Below are positions 26,302 through 34,532 of a stretch of 64,000 nucleotides of DNA, piece after piece. Within the stretch, counting starts at the first letter, position 1; each line of letters starts with the position of its first letter. A program made the position numbers and the translations under genes. The DNA lies in contig JALRLY010000269.1 of assembly GCA_023647555.1 (NCBI GenBank), forward strand, positions 19,807 to 83,806, written 5' to 3'. The notes beneath the pieces were generated by a model that made no database searches, was not told the origin of the DNA, and saw nothing but the letters and a program-made list of their open reading frames with translations. Source of the stretch: Pancytospora philotis (taxonomy: Eukaryota > Microsporidia).

Positions 26302-28764
26302 CTACTGCAAGGCCCGAGCCAGCACGGCGTACTCGCTGGACAGGTGCGGCAGAACACTCGCCAGATACGGGCCGACCCACGGATGCGAGCGCAGCTTGTT
26401 GTAGAAATGCTGGTTCACGTCGTTGAGGAGGTTGACCGACTCGTTGCAGTAGGCATGGTGGATGTCGTTGAGCATGATCCGCTCGAAGATGTCCAGAATG
26501 CCGTCGATCTTCGCGCTGAGCGCGGCCGAGGAGCCGACGGACATGATGATGTAGTCGAAGGTGGTGATGATGGCGCTGCGGATCTTGTCCACGCAGTCCA
26601 GCTCGCCGGTGCGCCTGTACATCGCGATATAGTTGAGCAGGCCCGTGGCGAGCTCCAGATACGGCTCGAAGCCCTTGCCGACCGCGAGGGCGATCTCGCC
26701 GAGGATTTCTATGACGCGGGGCTTGTAGTCCAGATCGAGCGTGTTGGCGCCGATGACCGCGATCAGCACCGGTATGGTGTCCTCCGTGAACGGGATGAAG
26801 TCCTCCTCGAGGGTAACTGTCGCGCAGGACAGCATGTTGAGCGCCGCCTTGGCGACGAACGTGTCGTTGGACTGGGCGTCGCGGAGGATGAAGGGAACAA
26901 ACTGCGAGAGGTGCGAGCGGAAGTGCGCGACGAGCTTCACGAGGATGAAGTAGACCTCCCCGTGGGACTTGTTCGCGGGCGTCTGCAGGACTTTTATGAG
27001 CAGGTCCGTGATCGGCGCCGGCTCGAAGGCGTTGATGAAGCACAGTGCCACGGAGAGGAGCACGAGGTAGGCGGATATGATGCTCTCCAGAATGAGAATC
27101 ATGTCGCGCGGGCTCTGCCCAAGCACCCCGACCGTCTCGCTGATCCGCGCCGCGAGCCACTCGGTGAGGTTGTAGAGCAGCTGGATCTTGTCGTTCGGAC
27201 AGAGCGGGATGAGCTCGGCCAGGACGGTCGAGAGCGCGTTGCGCACCTCAAACTGCTCGGGATGGATCGCATTGAACTTGTTGGTCAGCAGGGTAATCAG
27301 ATTCGTGTAGTGCATCGAAAGAAGCCCGTTGATCTCGCCGTAGGTGTTGTCCCTGACCGCGCGCGCCAGCGCGTCGAGCACCCAGATGGCGTTGATGGAG
27401 GACTCGGAGGTGCCGGGCACGAGGGCGCTGCACCGCTCTATGATAGTGGGCAGGAAGTTGAGCGAGCAGCGCAGGTCCTTCTCAATGACCTTGGCCAAGG
27501 CAAAGAGCACCTCGTTGTCGCTGATGGGGCTGCCGATGGGAACAACGGGCGGCTCGTTTTCGCTGGTGGGGTTGCTAAGGCGCAGGACAAGATGGCCGAG
27601 CATTTCGTAGGTAAATTCGGCGGCCACGGGATGGCAGACCGAGCCGAAAGCAACGGCACCGATCGCCCACTCCTCAGGCGCGGAGGACTCGAGCCGCTGT
27701 CTGATAAAGGACTGCGCGACCTCCTGTCCTACCACGGCGCCCTCCAGCGCATCAGAAAGCGTCGCAAGCAGCAGCGCGGTCGCCTTGTGCTCCGTCCAGT
27801 CCGTGTCCTCCATGTCCTCCTTCATGAGCTTGGGGAAAAGGCGCTGGAGAAGCACAGGCAGGCCCTGCAGCAGATGCTGCTTGAAGCCGAGCTCGCAGAG
27901 GATCATCCAATACTCGAAGGACTCGAGACTGGCAACGTCGCTGCGTCCACCGAGAATTTCCAGATACAGCTGGCTCACGAACGGAAGATGCTCAATCATC
28001 AGGTCGCTGAACACATTCACGAGCTTGTTGATGACCTCGACGGCGCGGTGCGCAACCTCCTCGTCGCTCACGCCGACGTATCTGGAGACACTGAAGAGCA
28101 CCCGCCCACGCGCATCCGCCTGCTCCATCACATTCTCGAAGATGTCGAGCGTGCTCATCAGGCAGTCGAGCGAGCGCACCACCACGGCGCGGTCGGCGGT
28201 CGCGCCCTCCACGATGTAGCGCGTGGCAATCTCAAAAATGACGGGCTCGGCGCGCGCAAAGCTGTAGTCCGTCTCGTCGTAGAGCTGGTCGCAGGCGACG
28301 GCCAGCGCCATCAGCGCGCCGCACTCGTACCCGGGCTGCAAGCTGCGCGCGTTCAGCCGCTCGAAGTAGCTGTTCGGCTTGTCGCAGTGGCAGTCGATGC
28401 GGATCACCGAGCCGAGGATCTTCGCAACGCTGCCGCGGATGGGAATGTCCCGCAGCGAAAGGCCCTCCTCCATCCGCGCCGCAAAGGCCGACCGCACATC
28501 CTCGGGGCAGTTCAGCCAGCTCGTCTGCAGATCCCGCTGCATCTCGAAGTCCTTGGAGTGGAACGAGTTCTTCAGCACGATCGCCGCGATCCGCCTGATC
28601 GCCAGCGGCGCAGACTCGTCGAGCATCAGCTCGCTGAACAGCATCAGGTACTCCACGTAGCTCTGCTGCATCATCCGCTTGATGCTCTTCTCGGCGTTCA
28701 CCCGCGTGGCCTCATCAGCCTGCAGCGCGTCCGCAAGAATTTCCTCGACCTTGTGGCGCTCCAT
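26302..28764 (-). CDS. KAP95: Importin beta-1 / Kap95-like karyopherin
   Basis: This 820-aa protein consists of HEAT-type helical repeats and is the nuclear import receptor that carries importin-alpha cargo through nuclear pores. The N-terminus (ILADALQADEATRVNAEKSIKRM, then SELMLDESAPLAIRRIAAIVLKNSF) matches the first HEAT repeats of importin beta, including the A..LKN motif of the importin-beta N-terminal domain. The total length is close to yeast Kap95 (861 aa). An upstream ATG at 28836 would add 24 residues, but the AAATTT element lies between it and MERHKVEE, so the shorter start is preferred. Confidence 0.8.
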   Translation of the reverse strand: MERHKVEEILADALQADEATRVNAEKSIKRMMQQSYVEYLMLFSELMLDESAPLAIRRIAAIVLKNSFHSKDFEMQRDLQTSWLNCPEDVRSAFAARMEEGLSLRDIPIRGSVAKILGSVIRIDCHCDKPNSYFERLNARSLQPGYECGALMALAVACDQLYDETDYSFARAEPVIFEIATRYIVEGATADRAVVVRSLDCLMSTLDIFENVMEQADARGRVLFSVSRYVGVSDEEVAHRAVEVINKLVNVFSDLMIEHLPFVSQLYLEILGGRSDVASLESFEYWMILCELGFKQHLLQGLPVLLQRLFPKLMKEDMEDTDWTEHKATALLLATLSDALEGAVVGQEVAQSFIRQRLESSAPEEWAIGAVAFGSVCHPVAAEFTYEMLGHLVLRLSNPTSENEPPVVPIGSPISDNEVLFALAKVIEKDLRCSLNFLPTIIERCSALVPGTSESSINAIWVLDALARAVRDNTYGEINGLLSMHYTNLITLLTNKFNAIHPEQFEVRNALSTVLAELIPLCPNDKIQLLYNLTEWLAARISETVGVLGQSPRDMILILESIISAYLVLLSVALCFINAFEPAPITDLLIKVLQTPANKSHGEVYFILVKLVAHFRSHLSQFVPFILRDAQSNDTFVAKAALNMLSCATVTLEEDFIPFTEDTIPVLIAVIGANTLDLDYKPRVIEILGEIALAVGKGFEPYLELATGLLNYIAMYRRTGELDCVDKIRSAIITTFDYIIMSVGSSAALSAKIDGILDIFERIMLNDIHHAYCNESVNLLNDVNQHFYNKLRSHPWVGPYLASVLPHLSSEYAVLARALQ

Positions 28765-29190
28765 GGGGCCGCGCGCTGCGCCGCTTTTCAGAGAAAAATT
28801 TACAGGGCGTGCTTGGCTGGGCGCCGCCCTGTGCATGTTGGCGTCTGACGACCGCAGTGGCAGCGGTTAGGCGGGCGTATAACAGGATCTGTTGCGTACA
28901 ATTGGGAACTAAAAAGAATTGCCGCTGCAACCATGCTGTGCTTTAGGCAATTTGGCATTGGTACTGATGGCACTCCGTGCGGCATTTGATGATGAGTAGC
29001 AGCATCATATAGGACTACGTATACAAGTGCCCACAGAATTTACTGGGCGGCTGTATTAATGGCACAGCACGACATGACTTCGCAACATGGACTACAAATT
29101 ATTTTCAAAAATAAAATGGGGGGCAACGCGAAAACGATATCCATACCCAATAAGCGCCCACAAGCTGCCGATAATTCTTTAATGCATAGC
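28765..29190. other. Intergenic region
   Basis: This 426-bp gap has an AAAAATTTA element at 28795-28803 belonging to importin beta. Its segment next to 29190 resembles the downstream flank of the paralogue ending at 30568, so the tandem duplication extended past the stop codon. No ORF is supported. Confidence 0.45.
28795..28803 (-). promoter_or_regulatory. AAATTT-type start-proximal element
   Basis: TAAATTTTT on the minus strand, 30 nt before the importin beta ATG. Confidence 0.5.
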
Positions 29191-30210
29191 CTAAGTAGAT
29201 TCATTGCTGGAACCAGCTGGATTAGCCTTCTCTGCGTTGCAGATTTCAAATAGCTCCATGATCTTTCGGGCAGCAGATAACTGCTTTAGATTACGCTCCG
29301 AATATATATTGTACCAGTAAGTGACGTTCTTCAGACTGTTATACATTTTGGTTATTTCTGCATCAAGCTCCGCAGCGGGCGGTGCACACGGTCTTTGTTG
29401 CCCAGTAGCGGCGTCCTTCTCAATTAGTTCTGATATGGGCTTTAGGCGGTCAAACAATGCCTTATAATGATTGTATATGCCCTGAATATCAAAATTAATG
29501 AGCAATAAACTGCTTGTCACATCACAGACCAGGCTGGTCGCAAACTTTAGGCACAGAAAGAAATCATTTTTCAAACTTGGGGAGACATTGCCATTTTTGC
29601 GCATAAATATTTTCATTCTGCAGCGCAGTTTGCCGCTGGGGATCTGGATATTCTGATTGAATGGCCAAATATATTCAAGGATAAACTTGTTTGGCCGATG
29701 TACAGTAGTTTTCAGAAGCCTGCCGCGATCGTTATCATAGTTCCCGGGGAAAGGTATCTGAAGGCTAGTTAGGTACCCCTCAAGGGGTGCTAGTAGGCCA
29801 TTGATAAGGCCAAATAGATTGCTGAAATATACTAGGAAGCTGTTGAAATCGCGTCGCTGCTTTGCAATAGTATCCACGAGGTAGTTTTTATAAGCGTCGC
29901 TTTCTCTAGTGGATGAAATCGCCAAGAAATAATGGAAATCTTCGTAAGTTACTGTCTCCTGTAAATTCATAAGATTTTCCTGTATCTCTTCATACACGCT
30001 CGCAATCTTCTTATATTCGTTGGTTGTTGCGGTCATGCCAGCATCGAGCTCGCGCACGGTCGATTCCAAATGTTTGTAGATCTCTTTGAGCTCTGTTATC
30101 CCGAGAAACGCAGAAAGACGTCTCATGTTAGCGCTCGCATTGGCAACCGTAATTTCCACGGGACTTGCGGCCACAGACGCGGCCAGTACGCCCAGTCGGC
30201 AAATGCGCAT
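29191..30210 (-). CDS. Secreted helical protein, family B member 1
   Basis: This 339-aa orphan protein has a short signal peptide (MRICRLGVLAASVAASPVE). It is a close paralogue of the next gene upstream: both share the signal peptide, EIYKHLESTVRELDAGMTA, ESDAYKNYL, LLKT.V.RPNK.IL.YIWP and the NDFFLCLKFATSLVCDVTS region. The coiled, all-helical composition and absence of a membrane anchor suggest a soluble secreted protein. A/T-ending codons are frequent, unlike the core genes. The 5' flank (about 130 bp) and 3' flank are also conserved with member 2, indicating recent tandem duplication. Confidence 0.75.
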   Translation of the reverse strand: MRICRLGVLAASVAASPVEITVANASANMRRLSAFLGITELKEIYKHLESTVRELDAGMTATTNEYKKIASVYEEIQENLMNLQETVTYEDFHYFLAISSTRESDAYKNYLVDTIAKQRRDFNSFLVYFSNLFGLINGLLAPLEGYLTSLQIPFPGNYDNDRGRLLKTTVHRPNKFILEYIWPFNQNIQIPSGKLRCRMKIFMRKNGNVSPSLKNDFFLCLKFATSLVCDVTSSLLLINFDIQGIYNHYKALFDRLKPISELIEKDAATGQQRPCAPPAAELDAEITKMYNSLKNVTYWYNIYSERNLKQLSAARKIMELFEICNAEKANPAGSSNEST

Positions 30211-30567
30211 GGGTGCCCCTGCAAAAAATTTTAATTTAAAACAGAGAAAGCGTAACAGTCATCAGCCAGGGGTATGCAGACGCTCGGTGAATTTTCTGTT
30301 ACTGAAGTCAAAAATAAGTATATTGGTGCTTATCTATTATATTTATCCTGTTCAATTTGAGCTGAACTCGTAGTTGTTGCGCAGTTCAGCTCAGGCTCGC
30401 ATACTAAAATGATCAACTTGCTGAGTTTTAAGAAGTAGTTTAGAAAAGTCCCGTTCTACTCCATCGCATCATGTACTAGAAAGTAGGATTCAGAGATAAA
30501 ATAGGAGCAAAGCGCAGAAGGCAAGCATGCCCACAAACTAACGCCGATAATATTTCAATGCGCTGCC
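30211..30567. other. Intergenic region duplicated with family B genes
   Basis: This 357-bp gap is homologous to the flank upstream of 31590 for about 130 bp next to the start codon, including an ACAGAGAAAGCGTAAC block. The rest is AT-rich without features. Confidence 0.5.
30223..30232 (-). promoter_or_regulatory. AAATTT-type start-proximal element
   Basis: AAAATTTTTT on the minus strand, 12 nt before the ATG of family B member 1. Confidence 0.55.
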
Positions 30568-31590
30568 TCAAGCAGATTTATTGTTGATACTAGCCGGATT
30601 AACCGACTCTGCGCCACAGCTCCCAAGTAGCTCCATAGTCTTCTGAGCATCGGATAGATACATTAGATTACGCTCCGCATATTTAGGGTGGAGGTTGGTT
30701 ATATCTCTCAGACTATTATACATCTCAGCTATATTAATATTGAGCATCCTGGCAGAGGGTGGGCAGTGCCTATATTCCTCGTTTACCGTCTCTTCCATAA
30801 TTAACCTCGATGTGGGCTTCAGATAACTAAACAGTGTGCTGTATAGTACGTACATATGCTGCAGGTCATTAGTGATAAGCAGCAGATTACTTGTCACGTC
30901 ACAGACTTGGCTGACCACATATTTTAGACACAAGAAGAAATCGCTTATCACATCCGGGGGGTTGTTATTTCTAAAGCGCGCAAATCTTGACATTCTACAG
31001 CATAATTTTATGCAGGGCATCTTTATTTCCAGATTATACGGCCAAATGTATTTGAGAATCATTTTGTTTGGCCGAGACACTTTAGTTTTTAGCAGCCCGG
31101 TCCGCTGCTTTTTATCGAAGTTCCCGGGAAGAGGTATCTGCAGCTCATCCGCGTAGTTCTGCAGCGGAGTCAGGAGCTCCTTGATGAGGACAAACAGCTC
31201 GTCGAAATATGTCAGATATTCCTCAAAATCGCAGCGCTGCTTTTCAATAGACTCGAAGAGATAATTCCTATAGGCATCGCTCTCTCTAGCGCATGATATT
31301 GCAAAGAAATAATAAAAATCTTCGCAGCTCACTGCCTTCTGTGAATTCGTGTAGTCCTCGTGTATCGTTTCGTACCAGCTTGTGACTCTCTTGTTTTCAT
31401 TGGTTATCGCGGTCATGCCGTCCTCGAGCTTGTGCACGGTCGTTTCTAGACATTTGTAAATACTCTTCAGCTCTGGTATTTCAAGCAACGAAGAGAGGCG
31501 TCTGATGCTAGCGAACGCATTTGATCCCGTAATTTTCACGGGTTTTGCGACCGCCAGAGCTGCCAAAACGCTCAGTCGGTAAATACGCAT
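30568..31590 (-). CDS. Secreted helical protein, family B member 2
   Basis: This 340-aa protein is the closest relative of member 1. The signal peptide is MRIYRLSVLAALAVAKPVK. It keeps the family landmarks: ELKSIYKCLETTVHKLEDGMTA, ESDAYRNYLFESIEKQR, a Pro-Gly-Asn motif (LPGNFD), RPNKMILKYIWPYN, and SDFFLCLKYVVSQVCDVTS. The C-terminal part ends in an S/N-rich tail (PASINNKSA), like member 1. No enzymatic motif is visible. Likely exported by the parasite, but the destination is unknown. Confidence 0.75.
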   Translation of the reverse strand: MRIYRLSVLAALAVAKPVKITGSNAFASIRRLSSLLEIPELKSIYKCLETTVHKLEDGMTAITNENKRVTSWYETIHEDYTNSQKAVSCEDFYYFFAISCARESDAYRNYLFESIEKQRCDFEEYLTYFDELFVLIKELLTPLQNYADELQIPLPGNFDKKQRTGLLKTKVSRPNKMILKYIWPYNLEIKMPCIKLCCRMSRFARFRNNNPPDVISDFFLCLKYVVSQVCDVTSNLLLITNDLQHMYVLYSTLFSYLKPTSRLIMEETVNEEYRHCPPSARMLNINIAEMYNSLRDITNLHPKYAERNLMYLSDAQKTMELLGSCGAESVNPASINNKSA

Positions 31591-31978
31591 GGGCTCCGTT
31601 GCAAAAATTTTTAAATTAAAACAGAGAAAGCGTAACCGTGATCAGCGAAGTGTGTATACAGAATCTTTATCAATTTTCTGATGCATATATCAGAGTTAGA
31701 CATATCAGTGCTAGTCCATCCATTTCAGGACGTAGCTGGACCCTTGGCTCGACTCAACTCGGGCTCGCATATTTGAAATGGTTTTACAGCGCCATGTTGT
31801 ATATTTACTCAGTGGTCGCACCACGCCGCCCATTGCTACTGTTTTGGTAGCACTAGTTGTACGCATATGGTGCGGACGCCAGTGCGAAGATGAAATAAGC
31901 TGCAAACTGCTCAGCAAAAAAAAACCTCGAATATGAATGCGCAGAACAGCATTTAACGCTAATTTATTTTAAATTAAG
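31591..31978. other. Intergenic region
   Basis: This 388-bp gap has the AAATTT element of member 2 at 31603-31612 and flank homology to 30223-30350. A 70-codon plus-strand frame (31638-31850) is not supported. Confidence 0.45.
31603..31612 (-). promoter_or_regulatory. AAATTT-type start-proximal element
   Basis: AAAAATTTTT on the minus strand, 12 nt before the ATG of family B member 2. Confidence 0.55.
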
Positions 31979-32944
31979 TCAATTTTTTGCCAATAAATCA
32001 AGTTCTTTGAACTTAGACATATGCTCGCGTCCCTCTGACAGGTGCTGGTTCGTTTTTACTTTATAATGCGCCCAGAATTTTGATAATTTGCCCAACAGTA
32101 TCCACGTGTCTTCTACCTGCGCAGACGGCAGGCCCGGCTCCTTGTATCGAACGACTTCGGCCAGCGCCGATACGCACTCCAGCTGCGCGAACATCTGGTT
32201 ATTTTTCTCATACGCTCGGCGGATCAACGAAACAACAAACAGGAAGCGTCTTATCACATCGCAGGCATCAGCCAGCATGACTTTTAGGGAAAAGAGATAA
32301 TTGTAACAGACTCCAGGAGGGGGCGTCTCTTTAAGTTTCTCAACGCTACCTATCGTGTACCGCAGCTTTAAAAATGGCTCTCTAATATCCTCGTTATACT
32401 GCTCAGCGAGAGCACCAAGCAGCCAGTCTAGCAGAAAAGGGTCGATGCGTAATAGCATAGAATCGATTGGTCTGTAGCTGGCCGGTAGCTGTATCCCCTG
32501 CTCATTCAAGTGTTCTGTGACTAGCTTTATAAGCTCCTTGATGGGCAAGAATAGCGCACTGAATGATGATAATGAATCTTCGAAAGCCTGCAGCTGTTCC
32601 ATGGACCTTATTCGGAGTTCCTGGTACTCGCTCGCGCGCTTGCAAGTTGAATTTATTAGACGCGCATTATGTATGTAGTAAAGCTCGTCACTCCACGGTT
32701 TCAGTATTTCCTGGTCAGTTGTTTCGAATAACCGCCTGACGCTTCGGTCCTCCTCTTCCAACCTTGCCATTCCGTCTAGGAGCTTCTCACCGATATCGAC
32801 CAGCAAACCGTAGGAGCCGCGAAGCTTAGAGAGAGATGCGTCTTCAGCCAGTTGTTTGACGTTGGCTACCGCATTCAGAACTGTGCGCGGCAGCGTTGCC
32901 GTGGCTATAGAACCCACTAGCAAGCCTAACTGGCGAGCGCGCAT
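31979..32944 (-). CDS. Secreted helical protein, family B member 3
   Basis: This 321-aa protein has a signal peptide (MRARQLGLLVGSIATATLP). It is more distant from members 1 and 2 but keeps the same order of landmarks: KLLDGMARLEEE near residue 65, an LPIKELI segment, LLRIDPFLLDWLLG in place of LLKT...IL.YIWP, LKLRYTIGS, and YLFSLKVMLADACDVIRR followed by RRAYEKNNQMFAQLE. The frame extends upstream only to a TTG. The ATG at 32944 has an AAAATTTT element 12 nt upstream, the same spacing as in the other members. Confidence 0.7.
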   Translation of the reverse strand: MRARQLGLLVGSIATATLPRTVLNAVANVKQLAEDASLSKLRGSYGLLVDIGEKLLDGMARLEEEDRSVRRLFETTDQEILKPWSDELYYIHNARLINSTCKRASEYQELRIRSMEQLQAFEDSLSSFSALFLPIKELIKLVTEHLNEQGIQLPASYRPIDSMLLRIDPFLLDWLLGALAEQYNEDIREPFLKLRYTIGSVEKLKETPPPGVCYNYLFSLKVMLADACDVIRRFLFVVSLIRRAYEKNNQMFAQLECVSALAEVVRYKEPGLPSAQVEDTWILLGKLSKFWAHYKVKTNQHLSEGREHMSKFKELDLLAKN

Positions 32945-32956
32945 GGGTGGGGCCGC

Positions 32957-32964
32957 AAAATTTT
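32957..32964 (-). promoter_or_regulatory. AAATTT-type start-proximal element
   Basis: AAAATTTT, 12 nt before the ATG of family B member 3. Confidence 0.55.
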
Positions 32965-33228
32965 GCAAGTCATCAGTAAGCAGGGTTCAGAATGCGCAAA
33001 GCAGCTAGCAATTTGTTGCCCCTTACAGTGGGCTGTTTACGGCCATCGATAAGCGATGTACCTTGGAGCCATTCATAAACGCATATCGTAACACCTGGTT
33101 TAGTCCGGGTACCTGGTGGCTTTGCATCTGCAAAAAAAACCGCACATAGCATTCACAGCAATCACTATGGGCTGAATGGCAAATCTACAATAACAACGCA
33201 TCTTTCAAAGAGCTAACCGACTATTTAA

Positions 33229-34350
33229 CTAAATGCGAGTGCTGATAGCATCAACCACGGTAGCTTCAACCAAATAATCCTTTTCCTCCGTATACGTTCC
33301 AGGCAGTGCATCATCTGGTACGTCCTCTGGCTCGCGCTCGCAGTAGTCGTAATATAAAGTGCTATCCAGCGTTAAATCAGGCACGACTGCCTGTTTGTAG
33401 TTGGAAGGAAGCTCTAATAATTTTAGATGTTTCGGGAACAATCTAAACCCTCTAGCGTTGGTCCTGCGGTATTCGTTGAAGAGTTCCTTGGCCTTGCTTA
33501 GATAAGCACGCGCATTTATTCTTTCTACCATGAACGCCAGCGCACACGACGTGTCGCGATTATCGCTCGCCGACTCAGCGACCGCTTCCAACGATGCCTT
33601 GAGCTGGTCGAACAACGGAAGGGATTCCTCGTACGCGTGCTGTAGCTGCGAAGCAACCTTGAGGTACCAGCTCGTTACTTCACAGGCAGAGGAAAGCACC
33701 GTGACCATCCTCCATAGATGGTCGGTGCAATTTTGCGTGTGTGCATCGATAGCAGCAATATATTTAGCCCCATCTAGCCTATACCGTAGCCTGATAAGCG
33801 GTATGATGATAGTGTGGTTAACACGCCTGCAGTAATAGCCGAGTAGACCCTTCGCCTTGAAATCCAGCAGCTTCCGGTCATAGAATGTAAAGCTGGGCGA
33901 GATGGGCTCGTAATGCTTGTCCACGTAGTCTGTGAGCAGCACTACGGTCTTCTCGAAAGGTGCTAGCAATTTAGCCAAACAGCCCAGATAATGCTCGAAC
34001 ACGCACTTGCAGGTATCGTTCATGTAGAATAGATTCCAGTGCTCAGCACAGAACGGAGCTGCCAATGCGTCAACAGAGCCAGTGCCATTCAGGCCATCCG
34101 GCCGCCGATCTATTGCAGCTTGTACCCAGCGGTACATGGATACAAAGCTATCATGCTCTGATTGCAGTCTGTCCATGCCGTCGTGGAGTTCGCTGATGGT
34201 GATCCCCAGTAAGTCGTTAGCCGTCTTAAATTCAGGCACAACGGACTGCAGAGGATCCTCCAGGACCCTAGCTAGCCAGCCTTTGGGTAGGTATCGATAC
34301 GGCCTGGAATGCGCTAGAATGTCTACCACATCCAGAAGCATAGTGCGCAT
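33229..34350 (-). CDS. Helical protein, family B member 4
   Basis: This 373-aa protein is the most divergent member of the tandem cluster. Shared landmarks are ELHDGMDRLQSEHD, LAPFEKTVVLLTDYV, a DRKLLDFKAKGLLGYY segment, RLRYRLDGAKY, and VLSSACEVTSWYL followed by HAYEESLPLFDQLKASLEAV. It has an extra acidic C-terminal tail (CEREPEDVPDDALPG). The N-terminus (MRTMLLDVVDILAHS) is weaker as a signal peptide than in the other members, so secretion is uncertain. The upstream frame begins at a TTG and was trimmed to the first ATG. Confidence 0.6.
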   Translation of the reverse strand: MRTMLLDVVDILAHSRPYRYLPKGWLARVLEDPLQSVVPEFKTANDLLGITISELHDGMDRLQSEHDSFVSMYRWVQAAIDRRPDGLNGTGSVDALAAPFCAEHWNLFYMNDTCKCVFEHYLGCLAKLLAPFEKTVVLLTDYVDKHYEPISPSFTFYDRKLLDFKAKGLLGYYCRRVNHTIIIPLIRLRYRLDGAKYIAAIDAHTQNCTDHLWRMVTVLSSACEVTSWYLKVASQLQHAYEESLPLFDQLKASLEAVAESASDNRDTSCALAFMVERINARAYLSKAKELFNEYRRTNARGFRLFPKHLKLLELPSNYKQAVVPDLTLDSTLYYDYCEREPEDVPDDALPGTYTEEKDYLVEATVVDAISTRI

Positions 34351-34387
34351 GAGGGTCCGTTTGCGGATGCATTCAGAACGTACGCAT

Positions 34388-34396
34388 AAAAATTTT
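34388..34396 (-). promoter_or_regulatory. AAATTT-type start-proximal element
   Basis: AAAATTTTT on the minus strand, 37 nt before the ATG at 34350. A second AAATTTT copy lies at 34416-34422. Confidence 0.45.
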
Positions 34397-34532
34397 GTTG
34401 TGCGCGTTGGCCGGTAAATTTTGAGGTACAAGTGATACTAAATCGAAAGCGTACGGTATTTATCTAGTTGTTGTATTTACTTCAATTTAAATGCTCTGTA
34501 TCCGGCAATATAGCTTAAGAATAGACGCAGAG

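Noticed and set aside
26095..28848. 917-codon plus-strand frame opposite importin beta
   Set aside because: Antisense shadow with unnatural composition; importin beta repeats are on the minus strand.
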